Below are positions 1-11,543 of a stretch of DNA of 64,000 nucleotides, piece by piece. The notes under the pieces were generated by a model. It saw only the letters and a list, made by a program, of their open reading frames with translations, was not told the origin of the DNA and did not search any database. This DNA is from Hanleya hanleyi (Eukaryota > Mollusca > Polyplacophora > Lepidopleurida > Hanleyidae): the NCBI GenBank assembly GCA_036873755.1, contig JAVTVY010019016.1, positions 1-64,000 on the forward strand, written 5' to 3'. A program made the translations under genes and the position numbers. Positions within the stretch are counted from its first letter, which is position 1. Each line of letters starts with the position of its first letter.

Positions 1-525
1 ATCGTTGCCAAGGATACAAATTGTCGTCTGCTCAAAAAGCAAGTTCAAACAGGTTTGTACTGCAAGAATTTACATCGATCAGTGGACAAGGGAAAGAGAT
101 TGAGCCTGTACCAAATCTGAGGTAGATATGCCATTAATATTTGTGTCTGAGCTTTAATCGTCTTAATGCACTGTAATATCCTCAAGGGGAAAATTGAAAG
201 GGGAGAGCGGTTATAATTTCTCTTCGATGACTGCAACCCATGTGTCAGTAATAGACCGTACCACGGCACCGTCCGTAGTCTATCATCTAAAATCTGTATC
301 ATTATACATTCTGCATTTATGATTTGATGGATGCATGTGGCCGTAGCTCGAATGCATGATTCTGGTAGTGGATGACCATTTTTTGCGGGGGGTGGGGGCG
401 GGGTGTTGGGTGATATTTTTTTTCAATTATCTAGTTTATCGACTACTCCTCACAGAGTCAATTTGTCAATTTATCATATCATCATGTAGTCAAGAGTATC
501 ATGGGAAGCCATTTTGGGATTTATT
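1..525. other. No gene seen; AT-rich spacer
   Basis: Only short open frames without codon structure or recognisable domains are present on either strand. A G-rich tract followed by a T-run sits near 385-425. I see no exon borders worth annotating. Confidence 0.6.
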
Positions 526-973
526 ATACGTTTGGCCTAACCACAAATGCCGGGGTTTTTGTGGCTACAAAATGTGGCTACATTTGTAGCCACATTTTAA
601 AAAATGTGGCTACATTTCTCTATAGAGCGTGTAGCCACATTTTAGATAATGTCTTTTCCATGATAAATAACAAACTGAAATAGCTCGGCAAACACGAATA
701 GTCTGTAAATGTAGCCACTTTCATTGCAGACGAACTCCAAGAAAAAGACAAATATCTTGCACTCACCTCGCATTTACCGATTGCTATCGGATTTATCGAA
801 ACCAGCAGGCTTGTCACAGATTAGTATATGATTATGATAGTATTATATCCTATAACATCGAATTTTTATTGAAAAAAATAACTGTATGTATGGAAACTAT
901 TCGCGAATATTAATCCATCGCATGCCGATATTTCGTCGTTGTTGTTCCATAAAGCCGCGCCCCCGCAAACGAC

Positions 974-1525
974 GTTAGCGATACCGACGGTCACGGATGT
1001 ACAAAGGGAAGCAACTTTACCAACGTCACGGCAGAGGGCGTGACTGCTTGGGGGTCAGATCGAAGATTGTTAACATGGTGGATCAAAGGAAATTGACGCA
1101 AAACGGTTTCCAGTTCGATAAATGGGCGATCAAAATGAAATTAAAACAGATGTACTGCAGAGTGACTATCCTAACATATTGACAGACACACGAGGCGCTC
1201 TTGTTGTATGATGTAAGATATATATTTCTAGTCCAAATGAATTGAAGAATCTGGTATGTTCTTCTGTGACGTCGATCATTCGCTATGACGTTGCAACAAT
1301 CCATATTGTGATGACGCCATTCGCGATACCATTGTTGGCGGTCCAAATAACAAACGTCACAAGAGAACGTCATAATACAAATGTATCAAAATGTATATAT
1401 TCGTAGGGTCGCAAGCTATCGTATGGCTGCAGGATAAATCTGACCCCCTCTGCACTCCGCCCTCTACCGGTATGTCAGCAAAGTTGTTCCCCTTTACGTA
1501 TCCGTGACCCTCGGTATTGGCTAAC
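974..1525. repeat. Nested foldback inside the 534-2124 element
   Basis: Arms at about 974-1062 and 1435-1525 are inverted copies at roughly 75% identity by eye. The outer end reads GTTAGCGATACCGACGGTCA on the left and the complement of CGGTATTGGCTAAC on the right. The arms share CACGGAT, AAAGGG, CAACTTT, AGAGGGCG and GGGGGTCAGAT. No clear target-site duplication was found, so it may be an older insertion or an internal part of the host element. Confidence 0.6.
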
Positions 1526-1822
1526 CGCTTGATACAGGCGGGGATTTGTTGTAGTCTGGGTACCTAACCCACATTACGCTACGTCATCCTTCCCTGCATA
1601 TGTATCCCAACGTTATTAATAGAGACGGGTATCCAGTCTAGGATTTGTTGGAGCAACTCGGCCAATCACAGCTTGCTTAACAGAGGTCGGGTCGTCTGCA
1701 TTTCGCCTCTTCGAAGATGGTGGAATATTCTTCGGCGATTTAGACCACAAATCCTGAACGATTTATATAATAAGTAGTTCTCATCCATACTTGTTTAACT
1801 AAACAGTGAACAAGAACAAACC

Positions 1823-1849
1823 ATGTTTCCATCGAGTGCACATGCCGAG
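1823..1849 (+). CDS. Exon-like start (MFPSSAHAE) with splice donor, inside a transposon
   Basis: ATG followed by nine codons runs into GAG|GTAAGTTCC, a near-consensus 5' splice site (phase 0). It lies within the 534-2124 transposon, about 300 bp from its right end. It could be the first exon of a former transposase gene, a captured host first exon, or chance. No downstream exon was identified. Confidence 0.25.
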
Positions 1850-2132
1850 GTAAGTTCCTGTTTTGAACTGAACGGCCGCGAGTAACTTCACTTTACTGTG
1901 CATACGATGATTTTCGATGTTTGTAAAAAAGGTTTTTTAAATCATTTTGTCGAAGCTTTCAGTAGCTTATTATGACAGTGAAATGTTTCAATTAAATGTG
2001 GCTACAGTCTCTATAGAGAAATGTAGCCACAAAATGTGGCTACATTTCTCTATAGGGTTTGAATGTGGATACAAAATTTGGCTACATTTATAGCCACAAA
2101 AACCCCGGCATTTGCGGTTAGGCCATACGTTT

Positions 2133-3628
2133 GTTGTTTTTTGTTATATCCAAAAAGAAACGTGCACCGGTTTTGATAATTATTAGTTTATTTTTTATAT
2201 AAAAAAATCATAGTTTTAATCTCGAAAAAGATTTTTTGATACAAAAATTGAACTAATAAATACCAATACAGCGCACATTTATTTGATATCAAAATAAGAA
2301 TTTTGGATATAAAAAAAATAAACAACTAAATACCAAAACGGCTTGACATACAGGTATGCGATTTTGCATCAATACGCTTCATCGCGATACACGCGTCGCC
2401 ATATAGACAGGCCATCGAAATGAGACATATTTCAAGCGCCCTTCAAGGCCACCAAAATTAATTTGTATAACACACAAAAAGGTGACTTTCCAGGGATGTC
2501 AAACTTTTTTCTGTCCACAGCCGATAACTCTTATACAGAGATTTCAGGATCGGCCTAATGATTAAATGTTTAAGAATATGGGTGATCTAAAACAAAATCA
2601 TCATCATATCCAATCTGACAATAATATATCATCCGTAGCATGCCCATTAATAGGCGGTTTAAAAACAGATACAAAATAGATCTAAATGGATAACACATTT
2701 ACATGTAGTTCTGATGTTCTAACTGCACATTTGACAGGTATGCAAATAAATTTTTACACTATTTACACACTATACTGTAATAACACATGACAACAAAATA
2801 TGGAATTCCTTTGTAACTGTTAGAATAGAAAAGAAAAGTCACATACTCCAGACTCAGTCTAAGGTGCATTGAAAAATTCTACATTTCTTCTGTAAAATCT
2901 AGTTTCAAAATGTACATAACCATGAATCTATGATTAAATGACAATCCACAACAAACTGTACTTTGTGCTATCAAATGCCGGTGCTAAATATTAATTATAT
3001 TACAGATCCCCTGGCCTCGGCCACCTGATGACCAGTGATGTCAAATGTGTTGTCTTATATCAAATCAACTGAAATCAAAGTTCCAGTCTGACACATGAAG
3101 TCCGTACCGAGGTCTGATAATGGTTTGTATTGTAAGCGAAAGAAGATCCAGCGAGATTCCAGTGTCATCACCTACCGTTACACGATTTTGTGTTATAATC
3201 CTAAATTTATCCAGGAATTGGTGTCAATATTTTTGTGCTCAGTGAAAACTTCATGTAATCATCGTTTGTGTGCCCAAGTTTGATAAATCACAGCTCAGTA
3301 TTCACCTAGGATCCTGGATGTTATTCCTATACCCACGGAAAAACATGGATTATGGATGAGGATAAACTTTAACCATCAGGTAAGACAATTATTTTATGTT
3401 CAAATCTTGTCCCAGAATCACCATTAGATAACATCAAACAAAATCCACAGGGCCGAATATACAACAGCAAAACCAGATCTGTAAGAAGTATGGTGTTGAT
3501 ACACGCAACAAAACATCTCCAAAAACAGATCAAAACGTTAAGTGACATCTTTGAAACCTACAAGAAAATAAACATCCAAAATCCATAATCAAAGGTCAAA
3601 GTTCCAATCGACAGTTTTTCTCGGACGT
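2133..3628. other. AT-rich spacer; downstream flank of the NTPase-ANK exon
   Basis: No coding exon is supported. The part adjoining 3629 is probably 3' untranslated sequence of the minus-strand NTPase-ANK gene, but no convincing poly(A) signal was assigned. TTTATT (AATAAA on the minus strand) occurs only far downstream, near 2187 and 2278. Confidence 0.4.
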
Positions 3629-5583
3629 TCATTGTTGTCCATGACCACCTCCGCTAGCCAGGAGCATATTGACAATCTCTGTGTGACCCTTACTAACAGC
3701 CTCGTCAAGACTTGTTCTCCCTCCATCATCCCTCAGATTAACGTCTGCTCCGACTGAGAGAAGGAAGCTGACGACATTTGACTGTCCAGACCGAGCAGCC
3801 AAGTGAAGACTTGTACACCCTCCATAATCGACTGTTGTATTCACATTCTGACCATGAGATGATATAAACAGTCTAACCAAGTCAGTATGATCACTCATTG
3901 AGGCCTCCAACAGTCCCCATACACAGAGACATTTCTGTCCTATACAAGGTGTAGTACAATAGTCAGTCTGTAGGAACCATTCTGCCGTTCTTACACTGCC
4001 ACATATACCTGCTGTCCTCAGTCCTAACATCGTCATAATCTCACGATCCCGGGTCGATATGAGTGAGGTCCAATTTGATGTCACAATTTGTACCTGGTCA
4101 CCCATAAATGCTCCATACAACTCGCAGGGCAGACCATACTCGTCACTACACATACTGCAGACAAGATGGCGGTTATCGTGGATTAATTCCAGGAGTTTGT
4201 CGACCCCGGACTTAGCTACATAATACAATATACACCGACCTAACCAGTCTTTACTCTGACTGAAAGCTGTTCGTTCATCCGGCGAGGTTTTTCTCAGGTA
4301 ATCAATCCACACAATTTGAAATGGTTCGTCTTTCACAAACGGTTTGTTGAATACTCCACCCAGATCCCACTTTCCGTTTTCGTGGATGACTTTCGTTGTG
4401 AAGATTCCCGCTAGTTTCTCGTAGTAATCTGTAGGTACATTGATGCCAAATTCCTGCTCTCGTTTTTCGTAGTTGTGAGAACGCGCGATGTTCACAACAA
4501 CATCACGGTTCAGATATTTCAAACAATATCCGAGACGTAGCTGTGCAAACTCCATCGTCACTGCTTCGTGAATGGAGTCGTGGGAGAATTTATATACTTC
4601 ACACGTACTGGAATCTTCTCCTTTTGTGTGTACCTTTTCTAAATAAGTCCCAGATAATTTCTCAGCACTCTCTTGCAGACCTCCACATGTTACATGTACA
4701 ATTGGAAGGGCACACGCGTCAAGAACAACATCAAGTCTTTCTCTAACATCAGCTTTGATATCAGACAATGTACCCCTGAGTTGTTTACATTCTAGTTTAC
4801 CACCACAGAGCATGACTAGACAAAGAATAGCATATTTTTCTTTCTCTTTTCCTGCCATTTTCTCTAACTCTGAACAAAGATAGGAGAAAGGTGACTTAAA
4901 TATTTGAACAAGCTCTTCCCCTGACTGATCTTTTTCAATAGCTTCACCCATAAGCTTACAGCACTGGCCATATGCTAGGAGTTTTTTGCTACTGACAATA
5001 CCTTGTTTTTCTCTTTCTCCCAGTTTTCCTGAATTACCCAGATATTTTTCTAACATTTTGACTCTGTCTTCTGCATTCAAATTTGCAGTCGTCACCTCAA
5101 CCTTGTTACAGAAAAGAATGCTCTTTTCGAAATGTACTTTACAATCCTCCCAGACAGTTTTTCTCATCGCAAAGAGAAATTTGTGCTCATTTTGAGTCAG
5201 ACACATTTCCAGATCCTCCAACCTGTGGGTCCAATTATCTACATGTTGTTGTTGTGTGTATGAACCCCCAACAGGATCATCAGATATAAACAATAGGCTA
5301 ATGTTATTGCCCTGTATTTGATCGATGTATTGCTGAATTTCCTCTGGCTTCTTGTAGAATACTGGGAGGTAACCTTCCATAGGATTAGCTGCTATGTACT
5401 GGATGATCGATGTTTTGCCATCCCCGATCCCGCCAAGTAACAAGACTGTCTTCTTGTCTTCTATCTTCTTTCTTGCCTGATGGTATGGTGTTGTCTCTAC
5501 AAAATATGCCCCTGTTCTCGTCTTGCAAGAAGACCGGTACTGGTTGGATTTTTCTACAAATAATTCAGGAAGGGCAGTGTACT
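3629..5583 (-). CDS. STAND-type P-loop NTPase with C-terminal ankyrin repeats (final exon)
   Basis: The exon is open for 650 codons. A 3' splice site (ATCAG|AGTAC on the minus strand, CAG at 5586-5584) begins it in phase 1, with an in-frame TAA just upstream in the intron; there is no ATG near the N-terminal end, so this is not a gene start. About residues 50-58 read GGIGDGKTS (Walker A). A hydrophobic strand ending in LLFISDD near 95-102 fits Walker B. A long helical region follows, and the last ~65 residues hold two good ankyrin repeats (TSLHLAARSGQ, TSLDEAVSKGH) after a degenerate one. The segment before Walker A (YFVETTPYHQARKKI) resembles the lead-in of molluscan nSTAND-like proteins. 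Such proteins are thought to be cytosolic sensors related to innate immunity; that role is inference here. Upstream exons were not found. A tandem-core transposon begins 60 bp inside the upstream intron. Confidence 0.85.
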
Positions 5584-5643
5584 CTGATTAGTGTTTAATA
5601 CATCTAGGACCTATACAATAGTCGATATGTTCAATGTTTAGAT

Positions 5644-7410
5644 TTTTAGCTCATCTGGGCCGAAGGCCCGATGGGCTTATGTCATGGCCTGATTGTCCGT
5701 CGTCCGTCGTGCGTGTGTAAACATCTTCTTCTCTGAAACCGCTTGGCCGATTAAGCTGAAACTTGGCATGCATGTTCCCCCCAATGAGTACACCAGAATT
5801 TGTTCATGCCGTGTCGATACGATTTTAAATTTGGCTGCCATGGCGGCCATCTTGAATTTGCCAGTGAAATCTTGTCATCAGTATTTTTCGGTAACTACTT
5901 CATGGATCTTTCTCAAATTTGGTACACCGGTTCCCCTTTGGGTCTAGTTGTACAATATGTGAACTTAGTCCAATTTGAATATCCAATATGGCCACCAGGC
6001 GGCCATCTTGGATTCCCCCATCAAACTTATCGCGATTTCTCAGGAACTACTGCAAGGATCTTTCTCAAATTTGGTACACAGGTTCCCCTTGGGGTCTTCT
6101 AGTTGTGCAAGATACCTTTTGTGGTCTGATTCAAAAATCCAATATGGCCACCAGGCGGCCATCTTGGGTTTCCCCATGAAACTTTGTTATTGCGATTTCT
6201 CAGGAACTACTGCATAGATCTTTCTCAAATTTGGTACACAGGTTCCCCTTGGGGTCTAGTTGTGCAAGATACCTTTTGTGGTCGGATTCAAAAATCCAAT
6301 ATGGCCACCAGGCGGCCATCTTGGATTTCCCCATGAAACATTGTTATTGCGATTTCTCAGGAACTACTGCATGGATCTTTCTCAAATTTGGTACACAGGT
6401 TTCCCTTGGGGTCTAGTTGTACGAGATACCTTTTCTGCTCTGATTCAAACATCCAATATGGCCACCAGGCGGCCATCTTGGATTTCTCCATGAAACTTCA
6501 TCGCGATTTCTCAGGAACTACTGCATTGATCTTTCTCAACTTTGATACACAGGTTCCCCTTCGGGTCTACTTGTGCAAGATACCTTTTGTGATCTGATTC
6601 AAAGATCCAATATGGGCACCAGGTGGCCATCTTGGATTTCCAGATGAAACATTGTTATCACGATTTCTAAGGAACTACTGCATGGATTGTTCTCAAATTT
6701 GGTACCCAGGTTCCCCTTGGGGTCTAGTTGTGCAAGATTGTGGTCTGATTCAAAAATCCAATATGGCCACCAGGCGGCCATCTTGGATTTCTCCATGAAA
6801 CATTGTTATTGCGATTTTTCAGGAACTACTGCATGGATCTTTCTCAAATTTGGTACCCAGGTTCCCCTTGGGGTCTAGTTGTGCAAGATTGTGGTCCGAT
6901 TCAAAAATCCAATATGGCCACGAGGCGGCCATCTTGGATTTCCCCATGAAACATTGATATTGCAAGTTCTCAGGAGCTACTGCATGGATCTTTCTCAAAT
7001 TTGGTACCCAGGTTCCCCTTGAGGTCTAGTTGTGCAAGATTGTGGTCCGATTCAAAAATGCAATATGGCCACCAGGCGGCCATCTTGGATTTCCCCATGA
7101 AACATTGCTATTGCGATTTCTCAAGAACTACTGCATGGATCTTTCTCAAGTTTGACACACAGATTCCCTTGTGGCACCGTCCAGTTGTGCAAGATACCTT
7201 TTTTGGTCCATTTTGAAATCCAATATAGCCGCATCTTGAATTTCCAATGAAACTTTATCATGAAATCTCAGGAAATTATGATCATTTAATGTTCAAGGGG
7301 GACAACAAAAGTTAGAAACTCATCTGTTGCAGTTCTTTAGTAAAAAATTCTCACAGCTACTTTCTCCAGTTACAGTCAGATGAGCTACAGTGCCGTGGCA
7401 CTATCTTTCT
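5644..7410 (+). mobile_element. Hairpin-headed tandem-core element, family A copy 1 (pearl/Helentron-like)
   Basis: It begins TAGCTCATCTG followed by a bulged hairpin (GGGCCGAAGGCCC) and a CCGTCGTCCGTCGT stretch, and ends CAGATGAGCTA plus a small hairpin (GTGCCGTGGCAC). The outer 11 bases are inverted repeats. Between lie nine imperfect units of about 151-160 bp, each with TTTCTCAAATTTGGTAC, CCAATATGGCCACC and GCGGCCATCTTGGA; starts of the CTCAAATTTGG motif are near 5911, 6061, 6221, 6378, 6532, 6689, 6840, 6991 and 7142. No protein is encoded; open frames through the units are by-products. Its head lies in the intron of the NTPase-ANK gene. Non-autonomous bivalve 'pearl'-type elements and Helentron derivatives share this build; the assignment is inference. 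Confidence 0.8.
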
Positions 7411-8012
7411 AAAAAAGTTATGGCTCTTCCTACCATTTTCTGTCCTGTCATTTCCAGTACTAATGTATTACCTGTACTGGACAAGACTGGATGTTTGTCA
7501 TGTTCGGAATCTGTGATTTATCTAAGTTTAAAACTTGAATCTGATATTTTAAAAATGAATGTGAAATTTAATTGAAAAATGGAATTTTAAAGTTCTAGTT
7601 GAAATTTTCAAGTTTTATATATAAATTTATATTGAAAATCAAAAACTTCAAATTGTAATTGTCATTGATCTTTTTTAAATTAAGTCTTAAAGCATATTTA
7701 AATAATTTAATTTGGACATGACTGCATGATAATATTTATACATACATGTAGTTGGGACAATTCCGTAAAATTAATATTTAATTAGCTGTTTGGTAATTTC
7801 AGACAAATCTGATATGTTTATTTTGATATGAGATACATAATTTTTTACGTTTGTAATTTAAGCAATACCAGGCATGTCAGCTAATATTTGATGCTTTGAA
7901 ACTTCATCAAAATTTGCTAAGTATGGCTTTGACACATGCAGATTGTGCTTTAAATCCTATCTGCATCTATGTCAATTCAGATTGCTGTCCAAGTTTGAAG
8001 TTAATGAGTTTA
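7411..8012. other. AT-rich spacer, no gene seen
   Basis: Long A/T runs and no open frame or splice-bounded segment that I can support. Confidence 0.6.
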
Positions 8013-8024
8013 TTCTTTCTCAAG

Positions 8025-8391
8025 CACCGCACTGCGGTTGTCTAATGGTTAGAGCGTCGGCCTCGTAAGCGGTAGGTACTGGGTTCGATCCCAGGCCGGG
8101 TCATACCTAAGACTTGAAAAATGGAACTTGTTGCTCCGTCGCTTATGCTCAGCATTAAGAGGATAGAACAAGGACTGGTTCGCTCGGTGTCAGTATAATG
8201 TGACTGGGTGGGGTGTCATGTCTGCCTACGGCATGATATTTCAGTGGGGCAGCACTATAAAATGGCAGCATTAGATCTGCTCTGTTACAAGTAGGTACCC
8301 CTGCCCCTCCCCTCCCTTCCCTTCCCCGTCGTGATATAGCTGAAAAATGTTGAAAGCGACGTTAAACCCTATTCACTCACTCACTCACTCC
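8025..8391 (+). mobile_element. tRNA-derived SINE with 12-bp TSD
   Basis: The head is tRNA-like: an A-box region (TCTAATGGTTAGAGCG), and a B box GGTTCGATCCC about 40 bases later. A ~270-bp body follows, ending AGCGACGTTAAACCC and a (TCAC)n tail. Perfect 12-bp direct repeats TTCTTTCTCAAG flank it at 8013-8024 and 8392-8403, showing LINE-mediated insertion. This body and tail are common in mollusc SINEs (V-/Meta-SINE-like; exact superfamily not settled here). A truncated reverse-strand relative lies at 54178-54410. Confidence 0.88.
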
Positions 8392-8403
8392 TTCTTTCTC
8401 AAG

Positions 8404-8868
8404 TTATTGATCAGACAAAATGCAGTTTGATACATAACAAAATTATATTATGAGAAAATAAGACCCCTCCCCTTGCCTTTTTACCCTTGAAAAACACTTT
8501 ATATTTGTTCATTCTTTTTGGTATCGGTACACTTTAAATTTATATGATCAAATTCAATGTTTTCTTTAACCTTCAAACTCAGTCGATCCGACATAGGAAC
8601 ATTGCACAAAGGCATGCATGGTACTGGAAAATAATAATTGGTATACTATGCTATGGTATGCTTTCGCATGCCTAATAAACAAGATCAAGGCCCACAATGG
8701 AATTTTTCACGATATAAATTGAAAGAAATGATTGACTACATGTAGGACTTGTGACCCACTGCCCTGGTGCAATCTTTCAGATTGGTCAATTTTTATTTTG
8801 GCCTGCTAAAGGGGGGGGATGTTTTTAACCATTATTGAAATTAGAATGCTTACATGTACATTAATGAC
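8404..8868. other. Spacer, no gene seen
   Basis: AT-rich; a G8 run precedes 8820. Nothing else is supported. Confidence 0.55.
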
Positions 8869-9078
8869 ACTGTATTTTCGTTATTCTGGGATTACACTAT
8901 CTGGGGGAGGCCCATTGACCGAGTGGTTTAGATCGCCGACATACATGTACAGGGCTGGCGATAAGGTGCCTTACGCTGGGGTCGCTGGTTTGAATCCCGC
9001 ACGGGACTCGACCAATTTCTAGCACTTGAATCTGTTCTATTCTAAGATAGTGTAATCCCAGAATAATGAAAATACTGT
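8869..9078. repeat. Foldback element enclosing a tRNA-like sequence
   Basis: Arms 8869-8902 and 9045-9078 are inverted repeats matching at 32 of 34 positions. Between them is a tRNA-like stretch: an A-box-like TTGACCGAGTGGTTTAGATC near 8915 and a B box GGTTTGAATCCCG near 8986, with spacing of a long-variable-arm (Ser/Leu type) tRNA. Acceptor-stem pairing is poor, so it is not a functional tRNA gene. Confidence 0.75.
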
Positions 9079-9300
9079 TATATGACCACCTTTTCAATGA
9101 TAACTAGAACTCGTGGACTTCGAAAGGCTGCCGTTATCTGTGTGAGTGAGAACTAAAATAGCTGATTCGCACAACTTCGTTTTTGTCTCGCATAGAATCC
9201 CCCGGTCTTGCGCCTCTGCACCCAAGTGAGACTGAAATTTCTGAGATGCCCAGTTCAAAATATTTAAATACAGATAATTTCTTTGGCTCGTTTAAATGCA
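9079..9300. other. Spacer before the CACTA-like element
   Basis: No coding signal. The last two bases before 9301 are CA, matching the first two after 18317 (possible 2-bp TSD). Confidence 0.5.
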
Positions 9301-9324
9301 CACTGTAAAAACGGCCAATTTCAG

Positions 9325-10060
9325 GGAGTAAATGTTCAACCTGTTATCAGTTCAACGTTGAACCAATTTTTAATGACAGTAAACGTTTACCCGGAATCTG
9401 GTTGAACGTTTTCAGTTCGAATTCAAGCATATATTGATACTTGCATGGAGGTAAACGTTGAACCTGTTATTGGTTCTTCTTTCAACCTATAACTGGTTCT
9501 ACGTATAACCACATGATACTAGCTTGGGCGTAAACGTTGAACCTATTATTGGTTTTACGTTCAACCTATAACTGGTTATACGTTCAACCACATGAAACTC
9601 CGTGCATGATAAAACGACACCAACATGACCGAAACAATGGGATATGAATGTCTGAGAACAGGGAGTAATTTTCTTATTAATATTAAGTTAAATTCTGCAG
9701 ACTTTTCCAAATAAACCATGTGGTTATGCTTAAAACTGAATGTCCAAGTCGTTAATAACGCGTGTCGATTTGGGAAACTTCGCTGTTATGCTCTTATTTT
9801 GATGGCATATTACTATTTTCGCTCATAAAATAGCCTATCAACAGTCAGAAACAATCATAGAAGTTATCAAAAATGAAAGACGTAATACTGTTGTGTGGGT
9901 CAAAATTATTCCCGACCGAGTATACGTTCAACTGTTTTTCGGTTCAACGTATTTCCTGCCCTCGTTATTGTTTTTCCCGCGGTGGTCGTCAAAAGAACCA
10001 CTTTTTGGTTCAACGTTCAACTGGACTATGGTTCAACTGGTCATCGGTTATCGTCCTTCG
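9325..10060. repeat. Left subterminal repeat zone (GGTTCAAC/GTTGAACC motifs)
   Basis: Motifs such as GTTCAACGTTGAACC, AACGTTCAACC and GGTTATACGTTCAACC recur in both orientations at about 9328-9600 and 9920-10045. The spacing is irregular, unlike a satellite, which fits binding sites for a transposase rather than array expansion. Confidence 0.75.
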
Positions 10061-10134
10061 TTTTATGAAGCGCCACCTGTTGGATTGCAGTGTGAGGAGG
10101 AGAGAGAACGTGTGGTGTTGTTGGCAGCTTAACA

Positions 10135-11013
10135 ATGAACATTACTCGTCCCGTTACATCTGTTTTCTGGTAAGTAATATGGACAAACAATTGTTTGAAC
10201 TGAATACGTTACGCACAGAAATCTCGTCCCCGTTGCTTTCGCTTTATGTTTTGAAATCGAAGCTGTGTCGAAAACTGGGCTATGCTTCATTGTTCATTCT
10301 CCGTTCATTTATTCATTGCGTGAAAGAATGTTGCTGTCTGTTGTCTGTTTTAATATGTCATTGATATAATTTACTGTTACCACTTGGCGGTATTTTGCAA
10401 TTTCCAATCACTTATTACATTTAGCATGTCGTTTTTCCATACCAGTTGTGGATGAGTGCAATCTAAGGCCCTTACAGGCTATATAATTTCCTATGTATTT
10501 CCAAAAAAGAATTAATTAAACTGTCACTATATCTGCATAGGTCAACAGCTATATACATATGGATACCAGTAATTATCAGCCGCGTTGTCCACAAAAATAC
10601 TTGCAATACGCTTTGTGGATTGTTGAACTCTAAGGTCCTTGCAAACTAATATGCATTAACCTCCTATTCCAAAAAAAAAAAAAATACATTAAGACATTAT
10701 ATAGTATTGTTCACTGGACATATTCCTATGCATGTTATAATCCTATAATAATTCAAAACATCTATTAACATTCAGTCACCCCTCAATTTTGGCTGAAATT
10801 CTAATCAGTCCAATGAATTTATAATAGTTACATAATGTCGTAAGACTATATCAAATATTGGCAACATTTTGTGTCCAATGGGGTAATATCATGTCAACAT
10901 TGTGTAACTGTTTATCCAGTGATCAAGTGAGAAGTGTGAGAAGTCCAGCTGCCCTAGTGCCTGATCGACGAAGAAGTCATTTTGATGTTTATGAAATACA
11001 CCATGATGGATGA
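10135..11013 (+). CDS. Possible two-exon small ORF inside the CACTA-like element
   Basis: A start ATG at 10135 opens MNITRPVTSVF and meets a good donor (TTCTG|GTAAGT, exon end 10169, phase 2). A matching acceptor (TTTATCCAG|T) begins a second exon at 10920 that stays open for about 30 codons, including PDRRRSHFDVYEIHHDG, to a TGA at 11011-11013. Joined length is 42 residues. The transcript would start just after the left subterminal zone, as expected for a transposon gene or transposon-driven RNA. A further exon-like piece follows TTTCTCCTACAG at 11345. I recognise no family; it may be non-coding. Confidence 0.2.
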
Positions 11014-11543
11014 CAAGTAGTAAGTGAATACATTACAAGGACACAATCAAAGGAAATTTGAGAAGTCATTGATAAGACTTGATAAATGATACATCATAGC
11101 TGTACCATGTATTACCCCATAACCCCCACCCCCAGTGAAAATATATACTATTTTTATGTGGCAAGACCATGTGGGATTGATTTCATGAGATATTCCCGAG
11201 GCAGGGTGGTGGCATGAGAAATTGCCAGGGGTTGCGAGGGGCCGAGTGAGTGAGTGCTTGTCATGAAAATCGGGATATTTCCCCCAACCTTTATGAATAA
11301 ATTAGTTATATTAGATCTTACTCCATTTAATATTTTCTCCTACAGAATGTGTAACAGGGAGAAGGTCAGACAGAAGCCATTTGTTTGAGTCTGACTGTTG
11401 GAGGAAGATGAAGGAGGCGACAGTGTATATGGCTCCCACAGAGTGAACATCATCATCTTGTAATGGATTTTATCGCGATTGAAGATGTAAGGAATAATCT
11501 GTCATTTTCAATGCTAATAATCAGATATATGATGCTCATAGAC
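11014..11543. other. Interior of composite element, no clear gene
   Basis: The stretch includes a partial foldback around TTCATGAGATATTCCCGAGG (about 11180) and TCATGAAAATCGGGATATTT (about 11263). It also holds the exon-like piece after 11345, which is open in one frame to a stop but resembles no known domain. Confidence 0.4.

Larger units (their letters stand above)
534..2124. mobile_element. TIR DNA transposon with 8-bp TSD, non-autonomous
   Basis: The element starts GGCCTAACCACAAATGCCGG and ends with the inverse complement (one mismatch in the first 34 bases). It is flanked by a perfect 8-bp direct repeat, ATACGTTT, at 526-533 and 2125-2132. Both subterminal regions carry short inverted copies of TGTGGCTACATTT and the palindrome-like CTCTATAGAG. 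An 8-bp TSD is known for hAT, P and a few other superfamilies; the termini do not decide which. No transposase is visible in the 1.6 kb. It carries a nested foldback (974-1525) and an exon-like start codon with a splice donor (1823-1849). Confidence 0.85.

Noticed and set aside
5693..7216. Chain of 60-100-codon plus-strand frames with recurring text
   Set aside because: Read-through of the tandem core of family A; the same frames recur at 45365-46891 in the second copy.
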